From assembly GCF_003576645.1 (NCBI RefSeq), contig NC_044923.1, positions 11,732,329-11,796,328 on the forward strand: DNA of 64,000 nt. Direction: 5' to 3'. A model generated the notes under the pieces. It was not told the origin of the DNA, ran no database searches, and was given only the letters and a program-made list of their open reading frames with translations. Positions 1-12,025 of the stretch are shown in pieces. Position 1 is the first letter of the stretch. Each line of letters begins with the position of its first letter. The translations under genes were made by a program, and so were the position numbers. Source of the DNA: Ipomoea triloba (lineage: Eukaryota > Streptophyta > Magnoliopsida > Solanales > Convolvulaceae).

Positions 1-346
1 AAACAAAAAGAAAATGATGGATGTCCAAATGCTAGCTGAAAGTCTGATCCATTATCACAAAACAACAAGGTTAGGTGAATTGCTCAAGAATCAAACACGG
101 GAATCCTGGAGGCAGCTTCATAGCATTTTGACCAACCAATTAGGCTAAAACAATTATGTCCAATTACTGTACATATATTATTTGTTTACTCATTTCTTGA
201 CAGTATAAACACTCCTCTCCCTCTTGTAAAGATCATCCCAGAAACATTAATACAAAGTGTTTCTTCCTCCTTTCAGTTTCATTGTTCTTCTGATCTTCTC
301 TTCTTCATTATTTAGATTATCACACTTATAATTATATTTCATAACA
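1..346 (+). repeat. 5' LTR (first 7 bases outside window)
   Basis: Matches 12033-12378 with about five substitutions and ends TTCATAACA at 346. It is followed directly by CGTTATTAGCACGAG, the expected place for a primer-binding site. That sequence is not the common initiator-Met tRNA complement, which does occur at 63640 in another element. Confidence 0.85.
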
Positions 347-1005
347 CGTTATTAGCACGAGTGTTCTGCCCCAAATCCACAATAATTACTTTCACTATTT
401 TTTCCGGCGAAAACCAAATCCACGACACCATTTTTTTCCGGCCAGCTCAAAAAGAAAAATAAAATAAAAATCACCACTGTTTCGCCAACTCAACGCCGCC
501 ACCTCGCACCGTAACCCCGGCCTCCTGATTCTGATAGATCGGAGAAAGACGATGACGAGCTTTGCGTGAAGATGTCGATGATGATGAACACCAGGAAGAA
601 TAATTATCATACAATTTTTATTATATACATTGTTTTGATAAATTTTTTTTTTCAGTTGACCACGGAGAATAATGGATTGGCATACCGCTGCTAACCGGCG
701 ACCATGACGACCTCCCTTCTCCTCCGTGAGCAATAGATTGGAGCGTACAGCAGACGGTTGTTCGGTGCTACTGCTTCGTCGGAAATGAGAGGTCGTGATC
801 GGCAAGTGGATGGTGGTCGCTATTGTTTACCGTCGTCGTCCTTCCACCCCGGTCACCGGCGCTCTCTCTCTCCGATCACGTTCGTCCATAAGCAAAGGAA
901 AAAGATGATGAGCTTTCACGGGTTGTTTGGTATTATTGTTATTATTATTATAAGGAGGGAACAACCAGCCGAAAGGCTACTCCCTAATATATACTGCTCC
1001 AGTAG

Positions 1006-1048
<43 letters not shown>
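347..1048 (+). other. Retroelement leader and TA microsatellite before the MULE
   Basis: GC-rich untranslated-type leader with GCCGCC runs (about 480-900), then a (TA)n run at about 1009-1048. Short open frames on both strands show no recognisable domain, and I regard them as non-coding. The TA run is the target into which the Mutator-like element inserted; the same TA run resumes at 5780-5826. Confidence 0.6.
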
Positions 1049-1051
<3 letters not shown>

Positions 1052-1735
1052 AATTGTATTTGGTGAGATCATCCTATTTAGACGAGATCATGAGATTACA
1101 TCTCAACCATTTATTGTTTTTGTTTCACGGTTCAGATTTTATTTTAATTATTTATTATTTATTTTGTTTTCTCGGTCACATTTGGGATCAGGGAGGGCTA
1201 TATGGTAATTTTAATTTTTATTTGCATAATTACGATTTGGGAATCCCATTTTTTATGCGATTGTTTTCCTTTTGCAATTGCATCTCCAACGATACTGCGA
1301 CGGTCTCCTTCCCTGGCACCGGTGATATCTTCCCACGTTTTGCGATATCCAATTTCCGTAGGTGTTCTCACGTTTTGGTGCCGGTCTACATTCATTGCGG
1401 TCGCGTCTTCTTCACTCTCGCTTGTCGACATAGTCATAGGCTCGGAGTTCCATGGCGGGCTCTTCTACTCGGAGGTCGAAGCGTCTGAGGAGGAACGCTT
1501 CTAATGGTGTTGAAGGTATTCCGTGTTCACTTTTTTGGTGTTTATTTCTTTATCTGGTTTTTATTTTTTTTTTTGTTAGGGTTAGCATTGGGGCGGTTAT
1601 TTGGTATTCCGGGTTACTATGTTTTGGGGCGGTGAGTGGTGTTCATATTTCGTAATTGTTTTATACAAATCAAATTGGGGGGAGATGATATTTCATATTT
1701 CATGAGTTGAATACAGTGGTATGTGCGTGGCAATT

Positions 1736-4700
1736 TTACCCAGTATAGTAGTTGGGTAGGTGCAGTCGAAGTATAGTGGCAGTGCAGTTGCTTAGGGCAG
1801 TTCGGCTATTATGTCCGTTTGCCAGTCCACATGTCGCACATATACGCCCTTTCTTTCTCATTCCCTTGATCGCAATCTCCTTCATCGATTTTATTCGCTT
1901 GCTAGAACCTTTGTTCTTCGATACTTGTGGCGGGTGTACTACGATTGTTTCCGAGGCTGGTATCCCACAGTATGTTTCCATTGTTGCACGTTTTCCAAGA
2001 TTCGCCTCCCCACTATCTTTGTCCCCGGATATTGACGTTTCAACCCCTTCTAGTGCATGGGCAATTTGCTGCAAATTTTCAACCGTCCCGTTAGCTAATC
2101 CCAAACACTTGTAGAAAGTATTTATTACCTGGGTTTCCTCCATACTCTTAGCTACACTTTGTAATTCTTCCGCCTGCGTGCACGAATACGGATCACGACT
2201 TGTTTTTTGAACAGCATCCCGTGTCCAACGTGGAGTGATGTGCTGTGGTGGAATATGATCAAACCGCTCATCTTTCAGTATTACAAAAGCATGCCTACAA
2301 AGCAGCCCAATCCTTCTGTACATTCGGCATGTGCAACTGATGTTGTTGCTCCCATTTTCAACTACCACTGTGTATGACTTCCATTTATCGTCTTCAATCA
2401 CGTATGTCCGGGTAGGTTCGCTAACTGCAAATGATCGCACTCGGCAGGAGAAACATGCACCTATTATTTCTCCCTGCAACTGGTAAAAAATTGCCAATGT
2501 GTATATTGACGCTGCTTCTCGCTCAACACTCAACGGTGTCTTTAGGGCAGGAAGGTGGCCATTGCAAGCGGCATCTAGTTCAGCTTGTTTACTTCGTTGC
2601 CTATTGATTGTGCGCTCAAACTGATAGAAAAATTCCACAAGACACATATGTTTACTAGTATTACTTCGGAAAACACTATTCTCGGATTCTGAACGAGAAG
2701 TTGTTCGCAACAGCCCTCCCATAAACATATCTTGGAAATATGCAGGTATCCATGATTCACGTTGTTCATACATAAGCTTCAACCATCCATTATTCGGTAG
2801 CCCATATTTATGCACAACACCATTCCAACGATTCTCAAACTCTTCAGGCATACAATTTTCATTCCACACAACACTGTTTAGCGCGCGACGAAATTCAGTA
2901 TTCTTTGCCATTTCGGCTCCTACTTTGTCCCCAACTTTAGTCATTATATGCCACATGCAGAAACAATGACGGGTCTCGGGAAACTCCATAGCAATGGCAA
3001 CTTTCATGGCTGGGTCTTGATCGGTGACTGTTATTGGTGGTGTTCTCCCCATTGCTTTTTTGAAGTTGATTAAAAGCCAACGATAAGAGTCCTCATCTTC
3101 CCTAGCAATCAAACCCGCCGCAAATGTAACACATCTCTTATGGTGGTCTACGCCGGTAAATGGAACAAACACTAGCTTGTACCTATGCATTAAAAAAAAC
3201 CATTTTTTTAGAAAACAATGCATGAGTGCACCAAAGTGAAGCACACAATAGTAAACGTGCACACACATTAAATTATTTCCAAAACCGCTACCCAGCATAA
3301 TGCACAGACCGGAACTCTATCGTTCACACACCAATGCACAGTGTAATGCACATACCGGAACTCTAACATGCACACCAGTGTACACTAACATTCACACACC
3401 CACAACTCCTTCGACAACCAAAACTACACACACGCACATATACTGGTTGTAGCATACAATAAACACAGCAAACACGTTGATTTACATATACACGCACATA
3501 CATCAACAACCACACATGTTTCAAACAATGTAATAAATCACTTCATAACAGAATGGATTTTGGTCAATGTTATTGAGGGACTTACTTGTTGGTTTGGTAT
3601 GTCGCGTCAAACGCCATGGCTTCTCCGAATACGCTAAACTGTTTTCTTGCAACACCATCAGCCCAAAACACACGACTCAATTGATCCTTTTCATTCACCT
3701 CATATTCAAAGTAGAAATCATCACAGTCTGACTTCTTTTCAAGGTAGTTGGATAGAACCATCTGTGCATCCCCACCCTTCATATATGCCAAAATTTCTCT
3801 CTTGTAGTTTTTGAAATCTTGTTGCGTAGCACCCACTTTGTTGGTTCCTCCCACCATTTCTACATACAGGTTGAAAGTCTTACTTGGCCCAATGTTAGCT
3901 TTAGCACAGTTTGCAATGAAGTGTTGATGCCCAATGTCTAGTTTCCGATTCACTTTCATGAACGGTTTGTAACTGTCCCCGCATAAATCGTGTGTGTGCC
4001 TTTCTTCAAATGACACCAGTTCGTACACCTCCCCATTTAGTCTGAAAATTATCTTAGCAATGCATCCCACTCTGTTAGAAGTACGTCGACGTTTGGGGTG
4101 TGTTGGTGCTCCACTTTCCATTAGATCTGTATCTTTAGCCTCCTTATATCCTTCCCGGGAACAAACCAAATACTTTTTCATGGAAACACCATATTTGTTC
4201 TTTATTTCTGTACTGCGGCGCACATCAAAACCAGCTGCTGAAGCATACTTTATATAAAATTTAATTCCACTTTCTAAACTTTCAAATCTCTGTCCTACAA
4301 CTGGCTTAAGAGAGGGGTCACATGTTGTCATCCAGTACTTGGGAACGTCTGCAGATTCCTCCATATCAGTAGTTTGCATCTCCACGGTGTGATCACTGGG
4401 TCCTACATATGTTGGGGAAAAAATAAAATTTTCAATGAAGTGGATCAAACTACAAATACAAGTGTTTAAAAACAATACATGTTCACATACCCATAATCCA
4501 GAATTATGCACACGCTATAACTAAAACAAGCACACACCATGTCCAATAAAACACTAACGCACATTAGGTTCTCTACAGCCACTAAAACACTAACACCCAC
4601 CATAACCAAACAAATCCCGAAATCAATCATGGAAATAACCATAACGAGACATAAAAATGTCATAATGTAATTAGTGTAAAATAAATTCGAGGAAAAGCAC

Positions 4701-5472
4701 AAACCCACCAGCCGTGTACACACACTATCAAACTACAGCGCACACACTAACTCATCAAACCACATCGCAAACGCACAAACTCTGAAATCCATACACTTAC
4801 GTGCATACTCCTAAATTCAAGTATTCATTACAATTACACAGTAATGCACGCACAGTAATTCGGTTTAAACATACACTATTAGCTCTCCCAAAAACATAAA
4901 ATAACTTTTATATTACACAAGCCGAGGTTATGCACACGCTACCACTCACACACGCACACACCAGGACGAAATGAATAATATAATACAATGATGTAAATTG
5001 GCATCCCTCCACCCGATAAAACATTAACGCAAACCCTTACCAAACTAATATAGAAATCAATCACGGAAAAATACATAACGAATATGAAAATTGGCATAAT
5101 GTAATTCGTATAAAATAATCTCAAAACCTAGCAAAAACTAACTGCCCTATGCACACACCAAAAAATAATCCTGTGAATATGTTGGAGCTTTAATGTTATA
5201 CATGCAAACACAACTGGTAGAAAACAATGAATTAAAAATCAAACAAATGCACACACTTGAATAAAGAATTGCACACTCCTACACTCCATTAAAGCTCCAA
5301 CATATTCACTCCTAAACTCCACATTGCTTCAATCACTCAAACTCAGCAATATGCACAGACCGTGCGCTATAAATGCACACACAATCTATAGCAGAAACAA
5401 AAAAAAAACCAAAATTGAAATACAAATTAATAACAACATACCGTCAAACCTATTAGCCATGGAAGTCTCCAT
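1736..5472 (-). CDS. MULE transposase (FAR1/FHY3-MuDR family), three exons, apparently intact
   Basis: Predicted exons on the minus strand are 5472-5442, 4402-3586 and 3182-1736, giving about 764 residues. Introns have GTATGT..TATGTAG and GTAAGT..CATAG borders, and phases agree at both joins. The start is the ATG before GAGACTTCC; an upstream in-frame ATG at 5631 is possible but adds nothing recognisable. Domain order: an N-terminal FAR1 DNA-binding region (FYIKYASAAGFDVRRS, later ERHTHDL); the MULE transposase core with acidic residues in FDATYQTNK, TVTDQDPAM and SESEN; a SWIM zinc finger (CTCRMYRRIGLLCRHAF); and a C-terminal zinc-knuckle-like CATCGLANGHNSRT whose usual last cysteine is displaced. 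The family cuts and pastes MULE DNA in the nucleus. A domesticated FAR1-like regulator is less likely because the gene sits between matching terminal repeats. Confidence 0.85.
3183..5441 (-). other. MULE transposase introns rich in GCACAC/TGCACA words
   Basis: The two introns (5441-4403 and 3585-3183) are studded on the plus strand with irregularly spaced TGCACA, GCACACAC and CACACGCACA words. No coding frame continues through them. This may be degenerate subterminal repeats bound by the transposase or simple compositional drift; the sequence alone cannot decide. Confidence 0.4.
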
Positions 5473-5775
5473 TAACCTCTTTCGACTAATTGTTTCAGTT
5501 TTCTCACGCTGTTTGTTAAAAACAGACAAAACATCACATAATACTTCTACTTGGTTACCATGATTAGGATTCCTTAATATATGGGAATTATTATGTTTAA
5601 TTATTTTCCTATTATAGTACATTCTAATCAAATTACAGCTCTATCCTTTTCTCTTAATTATGTCCTAAAATAATTCATATTTAAATATTAATCCTAACCA
5701 TTCATTCCAATTTAATAAATGGCTCAGATTGAATCTCATGATCTCATCTTAGATGGTGATCTCATTGGATCCAGC

Positions 5776-5826
<51 letters not shown>

Positions 5827-5831
<5 letters not shown>

Positions 5832-7092
5832 CGTAGTATTAATTAGAGGTAGCAGCCTGGCTACTACCCATATATCATAAGCATATATAGTACGAAGATG
5901 AGTTATCCCAATGTGAAAGGGATATATAATATAATTTATAATATAATTGATTGTGTATATTTTATTACAATTATGTAAATGATTAACATCATTATTATTA
6001 GTCTCGTTTAGTTCACAGGTTCTCTATCAGATTGATCAGGATGCTATAAGGAATTCACGAGAACCTAGACTTTGATGGTTTTTCTGTCAAGCCCATGAAT
6101 TAATTGACGGAACTAAGCATGAGTATACTGCAGAAATCAATTATTGATATATTGGAGATTTCGACCATACTCCGAAGAGGTTAGCCCGTTCATATTTTAA
6201 TATGATAAAATATTATACATGCCATATATATAATCATATGATAGTAATTATGTGCAAATGATTATTATGTGCACTAGTAATATATTATTTGGCATGACAA
6301 TATCATTATGGCATGTTTTAGATGAACATATGATCTATACTTTACATCGAAATTAATGATTCAATTATGAGAGCATTTGAAATATAAAATACAGCAATAA
6401 GCATATTAGAAATTACCATTTTATATGGTAAAAGCTATGAATATTATGTAACAATTATTTTTGTGTCACAATTTGCTCTCTTATGCTATGGCCATACGAA
6501 TCATCATGAAATAAGATTCGGCATAATAAATATTTTGCTATAGGTCATAAAGTTTATCCCATTTGCTATAAATGAAAGTTATTTTGATATGCTTATCAAA
6601 ATCATGGGATTAATATGCATGCGTATTTGGTATATGCTATCTATAAATATCATATGTTGAAAATGGATGTGAACTATGATATTTAATGTGATGCCTAAAT
6701 TTTAAAGGCTATATATATGCTTGAAAGAAGCAAATTAAATGATCAAGTTGATGAGGAAGTTTAAGACGAAAAATAAGTCATAATGTTTTTAATTGTCAGT
6801 AGTATTATTGGGAGGAGGAACATCTTCATCTAACAAAGCCAGTACTTCCTGTATGTCCTCTGGTGCTAATTCAGGAATATCAGGAAATATAGGAGCTTGT
6901 GATGAACTCTCAGGAATAGTTGAAGGAATAGTTGTCGGATCTATATACCTTCTCTTTTTAGAACTATTCCTGTCACATTTGTCTCTGAGTCTTATTGTTG
7001 CCTCAGCCAACTCTATGTTTGGATTCTGTAGAATCGCTTTCTTCTCATCTTCTAGCCCCTTTATTACCCTTTGCAGTTCAGCTTGATCTTTG
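5827..7092. repeat. Duplicated 1.27-kb block, copy 1
   Basis: Appears identical by eye to 7480-8745 (offset 1653). It starts TATACGTAGTATTAATTAG after a TA run and stops abruptly inside the RKD third exon at the single N of 7093. Exact identity plus N junctions points to an assembly duplication or an unmerged second haplotype rather than biology. The block holds AT-rich retroelement interior with no recognisable protein apart from the RKD exon piece. Confidence 0.8.
6789..7092 (-). pseudogene. Duplicated fragment of RKD exon 3
   Basis: Same sequence as the RKD last exon at 8442-8745, lacking its first 14 bases and any upstream exon. It ends at the N of 7093. It cannot make a protein alone and is probably an assembly artefact. 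Confidence 0.75.
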
Positions 7093-7093
7093 N

Positions 7094-7143
7094 AGATTGA
7101 ATCTCATGATCTCATCTTAGATGGTGATCTCATTGGATCCAGC

Positions 7144-7188
<45 letters not shown>

Positions 7189-7434
7189 TAAACACTATTA
7201 TTTTTAAAAAATATTAATATTATAAATGTTCAACAACATAATGTATTTGCAGTTGAATTGAGACAGGATTTTTAGATATCAATTTGTGAAAGTTGTTGAA
7301 TTGAGATATTTGAAATCAAGTATTATATATATCCATATATGAATATGAATTTATAAGGGATATATCTCTAATTAGAAGAAGACTACATTTAAACAAATTT
7401 TATTCATTTTCAAAGAAAAAAAANNNNNNNNNNN
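7094..7434. other. Second MULE right end plus 240 bp of unplaced sequence and gap
   Basis: Bases 7094-7148 repeat the right terminus of the MULE (5726-5780), followed by a TA run, then about 240 bp of AT-rich sequence beginning GGTAAACACTATT not seen elsewhere in the window, and 11 Ns (7424-7434). It looks like a contig end from another MULE junction placed between two copies of the same block. Confidence 0.6.
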
Positions 7435-7435
7435 N

Positions 7436-7479
<44 letters not shown>

Positions 7480-7484
<5 letters not shown>

Positions 7485-8745
7485 CGTAGTATTAATTAGA
7501 GGTAGCAGCCTGGCTACTACCCATATATCATAAGCATATATAGTACGAAGATGAGTTATCCCAATGTGAAAGGGATATATAATATAATTTATAATATAAT
7601 TGATTGTGTATATTTTATTACAATTATGTAAATGATTAACATCATTATTATTAGTCTCGTTTAGTTCACAGGTTCTCTATCAGATTGATCAGGATGCTAT
7701 AAGGAATTCACGAGAACCTAGACTTTGATGGTTTTTCTGTCAAGCCCATGAATTAATTGACGGAACTAAGCATGAGTATACTGCAGAAATCAATTATTGA
7801 TATATTGGAGATTTCGACCATACTCCGAAGAGGTTAGCCCGTTCATATTTTAATATGATAAAATATTATACATGCCATATATATAATCATATGATAGTAA
7901 TTATGTGCAAATGATTATTATGTGCACTAGTAATATATTATTTGGCATGACAATATCATTATGGCATGTTTTAGATGAACATATGATCTATACTTTACAT
8001 CGAAATTAATGATTCAATTATGAGAGCATTTGAAATATAAAATACAGCAATAAGCATATTAGAAATTACCATTTTATATGGTAAAAGCTATGAATATTAT
8101 GTAACAATTATTTTTGTGTCACAATTTGCTCTCTTATGCTATGGCCATACGAATCATCATGAAATAAGATTCGGCATAATAAATATTTTGCTATAGGTCA
8201 TAAAGTTTATCCCATTTGCTATAAATGAAAGTTATTTTGATATGCTTATCAAAATCATGGGATTAATATGCATGCGTATTTGGTATATGCTATCTATAAA
8301 TATCATATGTTGAAAATGGATGTGAACTATGATATTTAATGTGATGCCTAAATTTTAAAGGCTATATATATGCTTGAAAGAAGCAAATTAAATGATCAAG
8401 TTGATGAGGAAGTTTAAGACGAAAAATAAGTCATAATGTTTTTAATTGTCAGTAGTATTATTGGGAGGAGGAACATCTTCATCTAACAAAGCCAGTACTT
8501 CCTGTATGTCCTCTGGTGCTAATTCAGGAATATCAGGAAATATAGGAGCTTGTGATGAACTCTCAGGAATAGTTGAAGGAATAGTTGTCGGATCTATATA
8601 CCTTCTCTTTTTAGAACTATTCCTGTCACATTTGTCTCTGAGTCTTATTGTTGCCTCAGCCAACTCTATGTTTGGATTCTGTAGAATCGCTTTCTTCTCA
8701 TCTTCTAGCCCCTTTATTACCCTTTGCAGTTCAGCTTGATCTTTG
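7480..8745. repeat. Duplicated 1.27-kb block, copy 2 (continuous with the full RKD gene)
   Basis: Identical by eye to 5827-7092. This copy continues without a gap into the RKD upstream exons, so it is the one to trust. Outside the RKD exon it is AT-rich and shows no gene. Confidence 0.8.
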
Positions 8746-9365
8746 ATTTCACCGAATTCCTACACCACAAATTGTTAAACCTACTTCAATAATATCAAGT
8801 TGAAAGAAAATTAGAAGCTACCTGGATATTTGCTAATAGTCTATCCAAACTCACAAGTTTCCGATAAGGCCAGTAGACAATCCCTACTTCCCTACATTTT
8901 TTCTTGAAAGTTGCTCGCCCGACCTGCAATTCTTCTGCAGCTTGATCAGCGGTCAAATAGAAATATTTAGAAAACATTTCAAAAGTTAATCTGGTAGTAT
9001 CACAAAAGGTTCTTCTAGTCCTCTTTCTCCCAATAAATACATTGGCATTTATATTTGCTACATCTACCGCTGTAATGGTATTATCTTCCTCTACCACTAC
9101 AGTATTACTTTGGTCTGCAACCACAACATCTGTAACTGCAGTACCTGCATTAAAAGCTATAAGTTAATATCACACTTATAGAATAAGAATTCTTGAAAAT
9201 GGTTGAACCCTTACCAACTATCTCATTCAATTCTGGTGGAGCATTCTCAAAATTTTTGACAGAAGTATGATCTGTACTCTGTGCACTATCCCTTAACGGT
9301 GATAGGTGAATCTCATCCCAAAAGGAAGAATTATCTTGAGATGAGGAATGAGTAGTATTTGCCAT
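8442..9365 (-). CDS. RKD: RKD-type RWP-RK transcription factor, three exons, apparently intact
   Basis: Minus-strand exons 9365-9215, 9144-8822 and 8759-8442 total 792 bases and encode 263 residues plus stop. Intron borders are canonical (GTAAGG..TGCAG, GTAGCT..TGTAG) and phases match. The RWP-RK domain lies in exon 2, about residues 105-152: FSKYFYLTADQAAEEL, VGRATFKKKCREVGI, then YWPYRK in place of the usual RWPxRK, so the leading Arg is Tyr. Exon 3 continues with the RKD-typical coiled helix (LEDEKKAIL, ELAEATIRLRDKC, KKRR) and an acidic tail. An in-frame ATG five codons upstream (9380) is an alternative start. RKD proteins are nuclear DNA-binding regulators of egg-cell and gametophyte identity, and one is implicated in citrus nucellar embryony. 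That role is family knowledge; function here is unknown. The gene lies antisense between copia LTRs, so it may be cargo. Confidence 0.8.
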
Positions 9366-10170
9366 TTGCAAAAAGTGCAAAGGAAGTAAACAAGTAATAA
9401 GTCTAGAACGGGGAATGCTCAGAAGTGAATGTGAGCGATAGAATGGTAAAAGGGAAAAACGAATAATGAATTTATAGCAATGAGCAATCGGTGTAAGAAT
9501 GCTAATACTGCTTAAACCGATTGAGTATTTTAAAGTCGGTTGTCTCGTGAAAAGATAACAATTACCGCATCTTACTGTTTACAACGATTGCGGTTTTTCA
9601 AAACATCTTTAGGGAATACTGATTTGTCGGGGCTACCATTGATTTGGGCTAAATATTGATAAGTCAGGTTTGAAATAATATTAATAGACATCGTATAACA
9701 GTAGTCTCCCTATTTGCATGATTATATTATGAAGCATGCTTAAATGAAAATTTTCAAATTATATGGGAGTCTAATTTGATATACTACTATTTATGAAATC
9801 TGACATACTGCATACAATGAATATTCCCCTTACATCTAGTACGTGGTGAAAATTGAACATTTCCCAAATTTGTGTTTTATTAATATGCGGTCTATTTTAT
9901 TATCACATCATTGCGTATCTCTACGGGCTATTAAATAAAGCTAGGTATACATGTTGATTATAAATATCCATGTATTGTATAAAAACCTAGAGCCCATGAT
10001 ATAAGATCATTTGATACGCTGACTGCATGAAGATCATTTCACGGCATTAGGGGGATATATATGCCCAAATTATTTTAAAAATTTGAATGCCGAGAAAATT
10101 TCATGAAATGAAAAGATCTTCAAAAATTCACATACTAGATTGACTGAACTGAATGTTCAGTAGATTATTA
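9366..10170. other. Upstream region of RKD and retroelement interior without a gene
   Basis: About 800 bases containing the presumed RKD promoter (reading leftward from about 9700). The sequence is AT-rich and carries no open frame with recognisable similarity. I see no clear TATA box placement. Confidence 0.4.
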
Positions 10171-10569
10171 ATTCCTGCCAAATATATATCTATTGATATA
10201 TCTATCAATGATGTCTAAAAGATACATTCGTCAAAAGACGAAATACCCAGTGGTGCACCAAATAATTAATACTGGGATGCGAAACGACCAGATTTGAATA
10301 TTGATGGGAAATGTTTATCATCTGGTTGATTTTGAAATTGCCATGAATTATTATGGATATGGGAGAAAATTATGAAAATGTTGTCGACAACTATATTGCC
10401 TGTATAAATTGCTCTATCTGGATCCAGAGTTAGGCAAAAGAATTGGCCTAATCATTTGATAAATAAAAGGAGCAATTAAGGAAGGCAAAAATCTCAGCTC
10501 GCTATTCTCTAAATTGTGTACACACCATTGAATAGGTGTTGGTACAAAAGAGAATAATGATGCGATAAA

Positions 10570-11340
10570 AGCGAGGCTTGGAGCTCATGGGTTTACACAG
10601 ATACCCATAATTGATATACTCTCCCATATTCTCGTCATAAATGGATGGCAATAAGTTTCGCTGATTATATCATTGGCAGTGAATAATATACAGTTGATTA
10701 AAGTCATGATCGCATAAAGATGGGTCATTGGACAATATGTCATGACCGCATAAAGATGCGTCATTGGATAATATGTCATGACCGCATAATGATGGGTCAT
10801 TGGACAGTATATTTGAAAATCCATGATGGGTTTTAAAAGTTCTCAAAATAAGAGAAAGCGAAAATCGCAATATAAAGGTCTAAATATGACCTAAATCAGT
10901 TGATGACTGACTAACTGAGAAATTTTCTTCCTGAAGAAGAAATATGCATATATTATGTGTCATTATGTACTCCTTAAAGAGTTGCGAATGGAGTTATTAT
11001 CCCCGTGAAGAAGGAATAATATGTGCCACTGTGTGTTCAATAAAGAGTTACTAATGGACATCTCAGTCAATATTTGATGATATAAACAGCAATGAAATAT
11101 ATAAAGAGCTTAATGATGTTAGCTCATGACGGGGATTTGGAAATGAAAAGCTTATGTAAAAGCTAAGCTAAATATTATCTCGACTTGAAAGATCGAGTAT
11201 TTCCTTGAAAAAGGAATTTATACACCAGTTAGCCCACAAATGATTTTGGTTGGCTACTTAGACAAGCCAATATATAATGGGCTACTCGGGTACTGGTTAT
11301 TATATCCCCGTGATGCCAAGTCCCAAAAACTGGTTGTACT
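10570..11340 (+). pseudogene. Decayed copia reverse transcriptase / RNase H remnants
   Basis: The translation at about 10568-10620 gives KARLGAHGFTQIPIID, which parallels the copia reverse-transcriptase block KARLVA-GF-Q-PGIDY. After a frameshift, LIISLAVNN follows (about 10640-10680), matching the next conserved strand. A later stretch around 11220-11330 is faintly RNase H-like. Frames are broken throughout and no integrase or gag was recognised. The remnants run in the orientation of the LTRs and identify the element as Ty1/copia. Confidence 0.55.
10703..10811. repeat. Three tandem copies of a ~39-bp unit
   Basis: The unit contains CATGACCGCATAAAGATG followed by GGTCATTGGACAATATGT. Three copies differ by a few substitutions. 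They interrupt the decayed reverse-transcriptase region. Confidence 0.8.
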
Positions 11341-11614
11341 ATAATTTACACCATTGTTCTATAAAAGAACAATAAGGATTGTGTTATGGGTATATTATGA
11401 AGATTGACTAGACATGATGATGTTAGTAGTATACCCACGTGAGCTCTAAAAAGAGTCACGCAATTATTATGAAATATATTCACCTCATTGATAGTTGAAC
11501 ATGATTGTTCACAAAATCCCTCTATATTTCGGAAGTTAAAGGGATTTGTAGAATGTTATCTTCAAGGGGAGCATAATGAATCATGAATATTATGCCCTGA
11601 AGTTTATGTTGGGG

Positions 11615-11995
11615 TTATGGTTGTACTCTTTTTCCCTTAGCTAAGTTTTTTTCCCACTAGGTTTTCTTAGCGTAAGGTTTTTAATGAGGCAACCAGTACA
11701 GTACATAATTAGTCATATCATGTACTCTTTTTCCCTCGGGCTAGGTTTTTCCCGCAGGGTTTTTCTAGCGAGGTTTTTAATGAGGCATGAGTATGATAAG
11801 ATGATGGCCAATGACGAACGTTATTAATCAGTATGGAATCATCTCAAAAATCTTCAGAAACGAGGAGGAGCACACAAACTTGATCTTCAATGATGTCTTT
11901 ATCAGGGGGAGCACATATTGTACTCTTTTTCCCTTACTCAAAGTTTTTGTTCCCACTAGGTTTTTCTTTGGTAAGGTTTTTAATGAGGCAATATA
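11615..11995 (+). repeat. Three repeats of the copia 3'-UTR motif
   Basis: At about 11620-11690, 11722-11790 and 11918-11993 the sequence repeats GTACTCTTTTTCCCT, then a CCCACTAGGTTTT-like block, then AAGGTTTTTAATGAGGCA. This motif is common between the end of pol and the 3' LTR in many plant copia elements. Here it lies just before the polypurine tract. Confidence 0.75.
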
Positions 11996-12025
11996 ATGTT
12001 CATCCTTTGGACATCCAAGGGGGAG

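Larger units (their letters stand above)
1049..5780 (-). mobile_element. Autonomous-looking Mutator-like element (MULE, MuDR/FAR1 type)
   Basis: Terminal inverted repeats of roughly 65-70 bp: the left end starts ATAGGAATTGTATTTGG, and the right end read on the minus strand starts ATAGGGGCTGGATCC. Both contain GAGATCATGAGATT followed by a CCATTTATT block. Between them is a complete minus-strand FAR1/MuDR transposase gene without visible stops or frameshifts. Both ends abut (TA)n, so a 9-bp target duplication would be TATATATAT and cannot be told from the microsatellite. A second copy of the right end appears at 7094-7148, probably from misassembly. Confidence 0.85.

Noticed and set aside
395..805. 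136-codon minus-strand frame near the left end
   Set aside because: Sits in the GC-rich leader of the copia element, no recognised domain, overlaps frames on the other strand.
8795..9124. Reading the RKD middle exon as a stand-alone 109-residue gene
   Set aside because: Splice sites on both sides join it in phase with flanking exons into a full RKD-like protein.
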